From: Diatrype stigma
Lineage: Eukaryota > Ascomycota > Sordariomycetes > Xylariales > Diatrypaceae
Length of the DNA stretch: 64,000 nt
Direction: 5' to 3'
Assembly: GCA_022225965.2 (NCBI GenBank)
Contig: JAKJXP020000061.1
Location: 1 to 64,000 of the forward strand
Position numbers and translations under genes: made by a program. Under the pieces are notes generated by a model. That model saw nothing but the letters and a program-made list of their open reading frames with translations. It ran no database searches and was not told the origin of the DNA. The first letter of the stretch is position 1, and each line of letters starts with the position of its first letter. Below are positions 47,742-58,044 of this stretch, in pieces.

Positions 47742-48009
47742 AAATAACTTAACCTCCATATAAAGCCTATAACTTCATTTATACGTATATAAACGATTAA
47801 TAAAGTTATTCGCATGTTCTTTTTATATTTAGATAAACCTGAAGCTGGCGGTTAGTATTATGTAATTGGCTGCCTTAGGTTAGGTGATTTCCATAATTTT
47901 GGGGTTAAGTGAAATATGGCCCCAAATGCAATTGTGCCCTCCTTTATACCTTTAACAATTATATCCGTATACTGTATAACTTGTTGTATTATTTGTAATA
48001 TTGTTAATT

Positions 48010-49696
48010 ATGCCCCCTTATATCGAATCAGATCTAGTTGATGCTATATTCGACGTTACGGATAATGGCCTTTCGGTACATAAGGCCTTACAGAAGTATG
48101 GGATACTAGCTTTAACAATTTGTGCCCGTATGAATGGCGTAAACAAATCCAGGAGTGAAGGATAAGAAGAAAAACAACGATTAACCCCTGAATAAGAGAA
48201 TCGCCTAGTTTAATGGATATTACGTTAGGAAAGCCTTGGGCATGCCCCTGGGTACGCTGCTGTATGTAGTATAGTGATTAAGCTCTTACGCTAAAAGGGG
48301 GACTGTAGGGAATTAGGAAAGAAGTGGTTAGACGGCTTCCGAAAGAGAAATCCTTCCATCCATACTAAGATTGGGCGCCGTACAGAGGCTGTACGTTTTA
48401 ACGGCTTTATTCCGAAGACCGTTAATTGGTATTTTAATATTAGGGAGGACTACAGCTGGATTTAGCCGGAGTATACTGTGAATGTCGATAAGGGTGGCAT
48501 TATGGCAGGCTTCGGTAAGTCCCCTATACTTTTATTGTATCTCTGGCACCCCTTGATCGTCTGGATATAGGACTTGACAGCCTCGTTTTGGGTAGTGCCG
48601 AAACAAATAAGGCCTTCGTGAAGAGTGACCAGGGGCGTAGCTGGACCACCTTTATCGAAGCTATAACCGCTAGCGGCAGAATATTAGATCCCGGAATAAT
48701 TTTTAAGGGGAAGGCATTGCAGGAACAGTGGTTTCTCGATGAGTTTCGAAAGATAGCAGACTGGCATTATATCTGTTCGAATAATGGATGGACCGATAAC
48801 GATATAGCTTACAAGTGGCTGGAGGACGTCCTTTTTCCCCAAATGCAACGCGAGGACCCTTCGGAAGCTATCTTGTTGATAATGGATGGTTACAAAAGCC
48901 ATACCTCAGTTAGTATACTGTCCCCTATATTATGTATACGATCTAATTAGCCTCAGGAGGAATTCATGACTATATGTTTCTTTGCTAACGTATACTGTTG
49001 TTTTCTGCTGGCCCATACGTTATACGGCTTACAGCCACTTGATAACGGCCTTTATAACGTCCTCAAATTTGCTTATAGGAAGCATCTTTCCTTTTTCCAA
49101 AGCCTGAACGATGCCTTGCCCGTGGATAAGATTAACTTTATACGTACTTACGCCCAGGCCCGAATAGAGGCGTTTACGAAGAAGAATATTTAATCGGGCT
49201 TTAAAATAACTGGCAATTGGCCTATTAGCCGCGTTAAGGCGTTGAGTTACCCAGAAATCCAAGAGGAAAGAAGGAAAATACCCGAGCGTATAGTTGCTGA
49301 CGAGGAACCATCTGACGATGATTGTACGCCTATAACTAGCCGCCAAATCAGGGATATGGGGGTAGCGAGGTTACCCCATATAAGAACGCGTTTCGCTAAA
49401 GCTGCGAAGGCTTTCGATAATTAAAATATAGAAATTGCTTTTAGGGACCGTCGTATAGAGGAGTTGGAGGCCCAACTAGAACGTTTGAAGCCCAAGAAAC
49501 GTCGTGCTATACTTAATCCAAACCGGCGCTTCCAGGACCTTGCAGAAATCCTCGGCAAGGGTTAGAATATATCCCCTAAAAAACAACAGAAGCAGCAGGC
49601 AGAAGAAGAAGAAGTTACTATAAGTGGAGAGGAAGAGGAAGATGACGCCCAAAACCTTATTATACGGGAGGCCGTATATATACGATTAGGCCGTTA
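48010..49696 (+). pseudogene. Decayed pogo/Fot1 transposase (DDE_1)
   Basis: Reading pieces are 48010-48514, 48571-48908 and 48957 onward, joined by two intron-like GT..AG gaps (56 and 48 nt). The N-terminus looks like the psq-type helix-turn-helix (DLVDAIFDVTDNGLSVHKAL). Core DDE_1 sequence follows: NVDKGGIMAGFG, then WTTFIEAITASGRILDPGII, ILLIMDGYKSH and LYGLQPLDNG, which hold the three catalytic Asp positions. A C-terminal charged coil is seen (RIEELEAQLERLKPKKRR). In-frame stops occur at 48163, 48193, 48211, 48226, 48292 and 48463 in the first piece, with three or more later (after KNI, AFDN and GKG). Each one is TAA or TAG at a place where Gln fits, so they look like C-to-T changes. No active enzyme is possible. 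Confidence 0.85.
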
Positions 49697-49835
49697 AACT
49701 AAGCGCCTAGCTTACTTAATGGATTAATTAGCTTAAGCCCTATTGAATGAAGCAATTCCCATAATTTTGCGATTTTTTTTTGATCTATATACCTATGAGT
49801 GAAGTTATAGGGTTTTGGTGTGGTGCTGTGGAGCT

Positions 49836-49880
49836 AGGTGTGCAGAATGTGGGGGTGTACAGAAAGGGGGTCCCGCATGG
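49836..49880. repeat. Right terminal inverted repeat of the pogo element
   Basis: Inverted copy of the left end; the outer 21 bases are identical. The three differences are transitions. Confidence 0.88.
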
Positions 49881-50027
49881 TAGTTTTAGTACAGTATCAA
49901 CGTATGAACAATCTGAATCAGTCCCTAAAGATTCAAGTTGATATGTTGGGCATCCTCGTGGGAATTTCCCATCCGCAAGATTAACACCTCGTAGGAGAAG
50001 TGTCCTTCCATCTTGCCGAAAATGCAT

Positions 50028-50738
50028 CGTTGTCGCAAGGGAAGTCCTGAGATCAAGCAATGTATGTTATGATAGGTATGTACCCGTACTAGGCGTATCT
50101 TTGGAGTCATGGAGTAATTTCATGCCATAATATAGACACACGATGCTCCCCTAACCCTCTGGCTGCGATACCGACGATATGGAATGCCACGTCATGACGT
50201 CAGTGGACACGATGAAAGGACCTTTGTGCTTACATAGTAAACGCTAAATCGGCGCGTCAACGACGACTGGGAATTAGTAAAGGGGGCTTATCAAGATCGA
50301 CTACTTCCCTACGTACAGGTAGGTAATGTTACACAACATGGGTTCCGGTCAAAATAAATGCCGATCTAACCACCCGCCTGTCTTCAGTAAAATTCAAGTC
50401 ATCTACAAAAGCGTTTAGAATAGCAGACATCTCTGGTGAACCAATCCATTTCTAGTTTCCCTATATCCAGAAACCTTTATATTCACCGGGCAAATGTAAG
50501 AGCATTGTGAAAATGGTGTTGTACTTGTGGACCACCTTTAAGTGTTACCCCTTTTTCATTTTATTTCAAATCTCCATCAGGACAAGTCTTTATTTTCGCA
50601 AACCTGACTTATTATATTGAGTAGATCGTCACCTTTAATGGAATACATTATATAACATACAAGTCATAATATCCTGATTATATACATGGCTTCCTATTCA
50701 TCTTTTAGATCTCAATATATCTATAGTATCAAGGCCTG
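50028..50738. other. Intergenic, upstream of the GH5 pseudogene
   Basis: The former GH5 promoter and the 3' flank of the metalloprotease gene; no gene is seen. Confidence 0.55.
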
Positions 50739-51702
50739 TCATTGCTCCTCCGAGGGGCGTCTGAAGGCGAAAAACGTCTCGAAGATCCGAGATACCTGGC
50801 CAGGAGTGAACTCATTCGTACTAGCCGTGTATACATTAGCACTTTGGATATGCTGAGACTCTCTGATCACCTATGACATGAAAAGGGGGCACTTACCAGC
50901 TGTCATCTGTATATCCCATGAAATTATGGATCGGGTCTAGGCCCGGCGAGTCGGGACAAGTGTCCGAGTCTGCCGGACAGCCATATACTTCAGTCCCTTG
51001 CGCCGGAGTGTCCGCGACGAAGTCCCCGGTGGCCCCACAGCCCCCGGCGAAGGTATGGTTCAGCCCGAACCAATGCCCGGTCTCGTGGACCGCGATGTGG
51101 CCCTGGTTCCAGTCGTCGAAGGCCCGGTCAGCCGGCATGCCCGGCATCGTCTCGGCGCTGATCTGGCACGAGTCGCTGTAGAACAGGTCCTCGCCCGGCG
51201 CCGTGACGGTCGGGAACTGGCAGTACCCGGTTGCGCCGGGCGAATAGCTCGAGAAGAAGTAGAGGTTGAGCGCGTCGTAGCCGCCCTTGCGCGTGTTCTT
51301 CAGGTACGCGTCGTGCTCCTCTTCGTGGTAGACCCAGCTGTCTCCCTCCTTGATAAGGAATGCCGAGCCAGTCAGGTTGTCGACGACGCGCTCGGTCGAG
51401 TTCAGAACGAGGGTGATGTTGTGCCGTGAGTACACTTCATGCAAGATATCGAATTGTGCGGCGACAATATCGTCTGTTATGAGTGTCTCGTCGGCCTCCG
51501 TGCTGGCAATGTGGAAGTTCACATCAACGGTGATGTTCGAAGGGACGGCACTGGTTTGCTGGCGGGAATAGATGGTTGATATTTCCGTGCCATCTCCAGA
51601 AACCTGACATCCTCGCCGAGTTGGTACTTCATACCCCTTATTGGCAAGGGCCACAGTGAAGCCATACGATGTTAGCCCGAGGGCTGTGATGAGAACCTTC
51701 AT
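50739..51702 (-). CDS. Secreted M43 (pappalysin-type) zinc metalloprotease
   Basis: Exons are 51702-50897 and 50820-50739 with a 76-nt intron in phase 2, giving 295 residues, the usual size of fungal MEP1-like proteins. A signal peptide starts the chain (MKVLITALGLTSYGFTVALA). The zinc site is HETGHWFGLNHTF (HExxHxxGxxH), with the downstream Met-turn NFMGYTDD before the intron. Exon 2 supplies the last Cys and the tail TNEFTPGQVSRIFETFFAF. Cys pairs and several N-glycosylation sequons (NIT, NLT, NHT) fit an extracellular enzyme. Such proteases are common in saprotrophs and in plant- or animal-associated fungi, so lifestyle cannot be read from this. It is divergent from the alpha/beta hydrolase gene, 2.2 kb away. 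Confidence 0.93.
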
Positions 51703-53916
51703 GGCAAATACCTTTACTTCGATGTATCTACGGATATGAACACTCCCTCTGTACTTCCCTGGGAAGAAGCGTCTTCGGCCATTGTTAAGTAGTCTCCAGA
51801 CCCCTACTCATCTTTTTCGCATATACAGCTCAATACGAGAGAGTCTCGAATTGAGAAAGTCTTAATCCTGGACATCATTTGGAAAGTCCCCGCTTTCCTC
51901 GTATCGCGCTCATATTCCCACCTTATCATCTGCCCCTGTCCGGAGTCATATCCGTTTTGGTATGGTTCTCCGTTTCTCTTCCGGACGTTCTGCCGCATCA
52001 TTCGATAAATTTGCAAACTCGAGAAGCACTTTTACTATCGCTTCCGCCTTCCGGCCTCCGGTTCCCAGCTCAAAAAGACGCCACCACCGAATACACAGAG
52101 AAGGAGGCAAGAGACCGAACAGCATGGCCCCTAATGCCGCCGAGCACGTGATCTTCCTAACGTCGTGCTGGATATATTTCACTTTCTTAGCATATTCGGA
52201 TGTGGAATGAGCGGGACGGAAGTGTTAGATAGGTAACTAGAAGTAGAAAAGGAGCAAGAACTGAAAAGAATTCAAATACTTCAGAGCTAGTTGACTAACA
52301 GAACCCGAAAATTATTGGTGCCATTTTCCAATGAAGACCGTCGCTAGGTGCAATACTTTTGATTCGTCTCATTTATCGTTTCTACGCTACCTCTTTTCTT
52401 TCACAGTCCTTTCTTACATAATGGCAAATTTGGGTTCAGCCCTTTTTTATATTCTATTCACTCGACACTATCACTGTAGTCTCTGTCCATGGGCATCTCA
52501 TGGGACGAGGGGACACTGGCTTGGAACGTATAGAACAAACCAGCTTATGATTCACTAAGGTCTCAAGGAGCGTGCAGAGCTATCTTTCCTTTCACGTCCA
52601 GAGGAAAGGTCCGCGTGTTTATGTACAGAATTTATCGGTACGTATCAGTACGTACTCCTATGTTTCCAACTTCCGCAGCTTCCGCTGTTATATTCATATG
52701 GGCTATATTGGGCAGAAGTGCATTCCAATACATCTTGCAGCAAGGGGGTGGTGCATTCCAATACCTTCTGCAGTTGGTGATAGTTGCAGGTGCTTGTTGG
52801 TTACAGCCCCCGTGTGATATCTCACCAATCGCACTGTAATTCACACGGGACCAGTCAATGGCTTCCTGGTGTTGAAGAGAGTCCGGCAGATTATCGCTGA
52901 GTAGCCAACAGCTATTGACAAGCTCCCAGACCAACTTCGTGGATTAACGATTTTTCAATCTCGACAAGATTTTGGCTCTTGAGACACTGATCTATGGATT
53001 GCTTGAGTCGTCTGAATAGAGTCATTCCGCCTATGCTAGTGTCATAGGACAACGTACTAGGGGGCTGCACCAATAGGGGCTTATACAGCTATGTAAGGGG
53101 CCGTTCCTCTCCTATAGCTTCCGAAAATAATTCTGCTCCGTCCTTCCCCCCTAATCGACCGTTCTATTACTCCAGGCATAAAGCACATGGTACGTGCCCA
53201 AAGATTCCGCGCGCTTGCTCAAGCTATGTTACAGCCTAAGGTTGGTTCACTCATAAAGATGCTATCGATTTAGTCTATAAGCTCTACGCATATTCCAAAA
53301 ACTCCCCGACTTAGATGGATGATAATCGTGCTTTCTGATTGCTAACTATATATATCATACTCTATGGTTACAACTGACATACAAGGTTAGCTACGAGCCG
53401 TAGGATCCGTGACACCCACTTTAAGTCCATCCACTTCGTCCGTAGAAGTCCCTTACAGTAGTGCTTTGCCGATTTCGATGTTCTGCGGCACGCAGGATTC
53501 GCTGGCAAGTTGAAAACCAGTAATACGGTGGGGAATATTAGGAGTCCATTGAGGTTGTGTGATCGAACTATGCCAAGAAGTATGTATAGGAACCCCTCTC
53601 CGCATCCTTGTCAGACGCTGGCCTATGATATATATTTCTTGGGGTTACCTAAGGATTCCGCATATTAGTGACTAGCAGTGATATATGCATGAAGATCCAG
53701 TCTTTTGAGAATCAGAGATGTGTAGTGTGATCACAGAAAAACGTAAGGGCGGCCATTCCACATGGAGTGGTGGCACATTTCCCCTTTCCAACCTCACAAT
53801 CTAGACGCGTAATCCTATAAAACCGCGAGTCCACCTACCACTTGGGAGCTCCAACTTCCTGTCTCGATCCATCTTTTCAAAGTAAACATACCGCATAAAT
53901 CTCTTCTACTGCAATC
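51703..53916. other. Intergenic (2.2 kb)
   Basis: No supported gene. It contains the metalloprotease promoter and, at about 52718-52775, an imperfect direct repeat of GTGCATTCCAATAC followed by CTTGCAG or CTTCTGCAG. Several short ORFs have no coding character. Confidence 0.5.
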
Positions 53917-54977
53917 ATGTCTCGTCAAGACATCGAATTCAAGACTGCCGACAATGTCACACTGCGGGGTTGGTTATATACGCCAGCCGGCAGCTCAGGG
54001 CGCCTCCCTTGTTTGGTTATGAGTCACGGCTTCTCCGCCTTAAAGGAGATGGAATTGGACACATTTGCAGAGTACTTCACGAGCAAGCTCCCTATAGCCT
54101 GTCTCGTGTACGATCATCGCGGCTTCGGCAGCAGCGACACCAAGGAAGGACAGCCGAGACAAGAGCTCATACCCGCACAGCAGCTAAGCGACTTTTCTGA
54201 TGCCATCACCTATGCGCAGACACTTTCCCAGGTCGATCCCGACAAGATAGGCATATGGGGTAGCTCGTACAGTGGCGGCCACGTCCTGTGGGTTGCGGCT
54301 GTTGACCGAAGGGTCAAGGTCGTCTTGAGTCAGGTCCCCCTAGTCGATGGATGGCAAACCTACCATCGCTTGATACGGCCTGATTTCATCGACGGTCTCA
54401 ACAAGTCATTCCAAGACGGTATGCGTAGGACCTGAATCTCTGAAGCTGTGTTGCATGATACCCTCTTGCTAACTTCCCGACCTAATCAGATCGGATCGCC
54501 CGAGCCTCGGGAAAGCCAGCGACAATGGTGCCAGTAGTTGATGCCGATCCGCTCAAGCCCTCGGCACTTCCAGCAAGCGAGGCCTACGAATTCTTCCAGG
54601 CTTGGGAATCCAAGTCCAATTGGAAGAACGAGGTTACCGTCAAGTCGTAAGTGCCTGATATTAACGAGCTCCCATCAGGATGGGTGTCGATTCTCCAAAA
54701 AGTATATCTAACGCAAATTAGTCTTGAGGCTGTGCGCGAGTATAACCCATCGTCACACATCCATCACATTTCACCAACACCGCTTCTCCTGACTGTGGCC
54801 GCGAGAGATGTTGTCACCCCCGCAGACATCACTCTAGAAGCGTACTCGCGCGCTTTGGAACCGAAGCAGCTCAATATTCTACCAGGTGGTCACTTCGAAG
54901 GTTACTCTGGGCGCCTCTTCGAGAAAAATGCGACAGTGCAGGTGGAATTCTTGAAGACCCATCTCTTATCTCTATAG
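53917..54977 (+). CDS. Alpha/beta hydrolase
   Basis: Exons are 53917-54418, 54490-54646 and 54722-54977, giving 304 residues; introns of 71 and 75 nt with CTAAC branch sites. The fold is clear: GWLYTPAGSSGRLPCLVMSH holds the oxyanion-hole strand, CLVYDHRGFGSSDTKEG the second strand, and IGIWGSSYSGGHVLWVA the nucleophile elbow with Ser. The acid is probably the Asp in LTVAARDVVTPADI and the His in GGHFEGYSG completes the triad. It resembles fungal dienelactone-hydrolase-like or DltD-like esterases and lacks a signal peptide, so it is likely cytosolic. The substrate is unknown. Confidence 0.88.
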
Positions 54978-56226
54978 CTATGGTCATATATAACTGAGTA
55001 GCCCCATAGAACGACCGTACCATGGTAGTACATCTTGACGCTTCCATGATTAGGTAGCCCTTTAGAGGATGGATCATGCGCAACATAGCTCTGGATAGTT
55101 TATACAGATCGAGTTAGTGTCTAGTTCCAGGCTCAAGTAAACCAGGATTCGCGCTCGAGTTATACGGAAAAAGCCTTGGTCATTTCTTGCCTATTACAAA
55201 AGGTGTAGGAAAACAGAGGTATAAGGCAAAAATAATATTCAACTCAATAACCGGTGTTTCACATCAAAACGAATGGGTTCCGATGTAACCAGGGGATCCT
55301 CTGACATATGAGTAGTTGTCATCAGAGCACATATGTAGTTGTCAAGGTTGTCAAAGTTGTTGGGTAACAGAGACGAGGCTGATTATGGCGTTGAAGTCGA
55401 CTGTATAGATGGAGCGGAGTAAGGGATCATTGTGCTCTTCATGAAAGGCAATGGGAATGACGATGGTGTTTTGGCCCAACAAACCAATGGAAGGTCCAGA
55501 TAAATATAGAAGACCCGGAGTCGATGTCAATTGCAACTGGCTGGAAGCGCCCGGGCTTTGTGTTTCAGGGGATAAGGGGGATAAGGGGAAGTACGCATAA
55601 CTGAATGGATGTCATGCATGGTACATAAAGTGGGATAAGTGCATCTTTAGACTGCACAATGCGAACAAAGCGTTCGTCGCACTCCGTCGGACCTACTACT
55701 AGTACCACCAACGGAAGCCACCACATTCTCTGTCTATATTCATGAAACATTCAACTCCCTTTCTATTCATGCACATCCCGCGGTTGTACGGGACATTCTG
55801 CGGAACATTCTACTCCGCAGGTAGATCAACCGCAGGGGCGCCAGCTCATTAAAAGCGTCCATTACTCAGGCCCTCTAGCACTAGCTAGTTACCTAGTTAT
55901 CCTACTTATACCTCTGTACCATACCTAAACTTCCCATTGTTCCTCACCTCTACTTCTCCCATCCAACGGTCAATTGCAATTGATACCTATACCGACCTCC
56001 CAAACGATCTACCGAATAAGTACACCAGTTGACGAATGTATCAGCGCGCCTACACGCTTCTTTATATCCATTCAATGGTTCACTGGCCCTGACTTTCCGA
56101 AACACGAATACCGTCGGATCAGACGCATCTACCCGCACTTCAAATCCCACAAAACAGCTGCACCTTTGCACCCTACGTCTACAACATTGGCACGCTTAAA
56201 GACGCGGTAATCCACCAAAAGCGACA
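54978..56226. other. Intergenic
   Basis: Nothing gene-like is seen in these 1.25 kb apart from the mso1 promoter, which has CTAGTTACCTAGTTATCC-like repeats near 55880. Confidence 0.5.
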
Positions 56227-56901
56227 ATGTCCGCCTGGTATAGCAGCATTGTCAACACGACAACATCTAAAATCAGTAACCTCCTGAATAGCGAGGCCGA
56301 CGGCGATACCGAAGATGATACCTACGTGTGCCGAATTCTACGCTCGTACTACATCGAGAAGGGAGGGTCGTTCCCTGCCTGGTTGCCGCCCGACCCCAAG
56401 GCACCTCAACCCGTCACACCCATATACTCGCAGGCGAACCAAGCAGGATCGCGATACGGCGGCCTAGCACAGCAACCACAGAACGGCGGATTGAGCTCTC
56501 TATGGGACAGCAACCCGGCCCCACAGCCGCAGGATACGCAGAGCCTGCGCAGAGGCAGGGGAAACCCTCCTCCCATGAGGAGCAATGTCGACCTTCGAAA
56601 CAACCAGTTCCGAAACTCGGATCCCATGGCGGGCCATGCTGACGTACATGCACGACCACTCCCTAGCCAGCGCCTCGGAAGCCATCAGACCGCGGCCTCC
56701 TACGGCAGAGATACTGGCTCGGTGCCGCCTGCCAACGCGGGGGGAGGGTCGGCCCAGGACAGGCTGAAGCAGAGACTATGGGGAGGTTCTAGAACAACGA
56801 GCCCATCATCTACCGGCGGACCGTTCACCCCGCCGCCGCAGAGCGGACCGGGTGCATATGGAAGAGCGGGAGGACTACCCAGCAACCCGCGAATGAGATG
56901 A
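56227..56901 (+). CDS. mso1: Mso1-like Sec1-binding protein
   Basis: Intronless, 224 residues. The N-terminal 60 residues (WYSSIVNTTTSKISNLLNSE, then DDTYVCRILRSYYIEKG and FPAWLPPDP) match the Mso1 Sec1-binding domain, which in yeast helps the SM protein Sec1 and SNAREs fuse exocytic vesicles at the plasma membrane. The remaining 160 residues are low-complexity, rich in Pro, Gly, Gln and Ser. The closing part has AQDRLKQRLWGG, a short amphipathic segment often conserved in fungal homologues. Only the N-terminal domain supports the name. Confidence 0.85.
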   Translation: MSAWYSSIVNTTTSKISNLLNSEADGDTEDDTYVCRILRSYYIEKGGSFPAWLPPDPKAPQPVTPIYSQANQAGSRYGGLAQQPQNGGLSSLWDSNPAPQPQDTQSLRRGRGNPPPMRSNVDLRNNQFRNSDPMAGHADVHARPLPSQRLGSHQTAASYGRDTGSVPPANAGGGSAQDRLKQRLWGGSRTTSPSSTGGPFTPPPQSGPGAYGRAGGLPSNPRMR

Positions 56902-58044
56902 AGTCTCGCACCGAAGCTGGCCGATGGACTGGGCGATCCCCGAGTGCGTATATAACACTCTGCTCGGGGGCACTTGCACTCTTGGATTTAGGTGTTTGGC
57001 GTTGAGATACGCTCAATTAGAGCTGATCTCTCAATAGGGCTCAAGATGTATAGCAAGCATGGCGTTGACGGTTATGCGTCTTGGGGGGCTAACTAACCGG
57101 TACCTTAGATGCTATAATGATCACCAAATCTGCTGCTTGGGTACTAGGTAGGGGTTTCAGACCTAGATGTAACTATATGCCTGCTCATCCTGGCCTTCCA
57201 TGGCGAAAGGACGGGGCAGCGGAATGCGTAATACCAACCTTCAACATAACTTACATGATACGAATATGAAGTAATACTATTAATACTATGTACGAGTTTA
57301 TTAATTCACAATATAATATAGTTAAACATCATACCTACAGGGGCAGAATTCCGATACTGTCTGAGCGACTTATATTATCCCGATGCCTAGTATGACACCA
57401 GGTCTTGTTGCGTGTCAACCGCGTGTCCTCTTGCCTTGCGGACCTTGTTAAGTACCGATTCCATTTACCTGGTGGGGTGTTATCAGAACCAGCGGCGAAC
57501 TTGTTAAACTTGACGGGTGCCAGTACTAGAGTCCTATGTACTGTGGAGCAGATATCTGGCCAGCATATGACAGAAGTATCAGTACTACCTGCCTTACTAC
57601 CTGCCTGGTAACTAAACTTACCAATAGCCGTGTTCAAATAAACATGGAATGCACCTAACCATGCACTTTGCCCCGCTAGGCGTCCCTCTTGACCCGGGAG
57701 GCGGGGCAGCTGGAAGCTGACAGGCCTCCAGTGCTAGACTAATTACGTACCTACTTACCTACTACTACGTAGGCGGGTAGGACCTGCCGACTATCTCATG
57801 ACCTCCTATTTTACAGCAGTATATATCTTGTATATCTTGGCTAGTATTTATCTTGGAGACTATATCTTATCCACATACCTATACCGAATCTACCTATCAG
57901 CTGTCGTAGATCGACAGGAACAAAGAAGACAGAGCGCATAGCTCAAGACCGTGAGGTCTGACACAGATCCTGATAAACAGGCTACGACTGCTATTGATAC
58001 TCAACACTAGAAGCACAGTCTTCACCAATCCAAAGAACCCCACG
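56902..58044. other. Intergenic
   Basis: No gene is seen in 1.1 kb. The gyp7 promoter has a TACCTACTTACCTACTACTACGTAGGCGGGTAGG block near 57745-57780, another instance of the recurring motif. Confidence 0.5.

Larger units (their letters stand above)
47697..49880 (+). mobile_element. pogo/Fot1-type (Tc1/mariner superfamily) DNA transposon
   Basis: A 2184-bp element bounded by TA at 47695-47696 and 49881-49882, the target duplication of this superfamily. The two ends are inverted repeats of about 45 bp, both opening CCATGCGGGACCCCCTTTCT, with three mismatches, all C/T. It carries one decayed transposase gene on the plus strand, opposite to the host gene. The internal AT content is far above that of flanking exons. 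Size, TIR length and DDE_1 transposase fit the Fot1/Pot2 group of fungal pogo elements. Confidence 0.9.
45772..50027 (-). pseudogene. GH5 glycoside hydrolase (EGCrP/steryl glucosidase-like), split by a transposon
   Basis: Coding pieces on the minus strand are 50027-49881, 47694-47055 and 46979-45772. The first two are separated by a 2184-bp element plus one TA duplicate; the last two by a normal 75-nt intron (GTATGA..GTTAG). Ignoring the element, the frame runs unbroken for 664 codons. The N-terminal piece reads HFRQDGRTLLLRGVNLADGK, the usual GH5 start. The second has FKVVINPHQDLWSRFVGGSG and the acid/base region YDAMNEPEPGYIGW; the third has LIGETGIPF with the nucleophile Glu and FTIWAYSVINNHEWGDHWNG. 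This set matches fungal glucocerebrosidase or sterol-glucoside hydrolases (EGCrP1/2 type). No other stop or shift is seen, so inactivation seems recent. A transcript entering the element would meet stops at once, so no full enzyme is expected. Confidence 0.88.
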
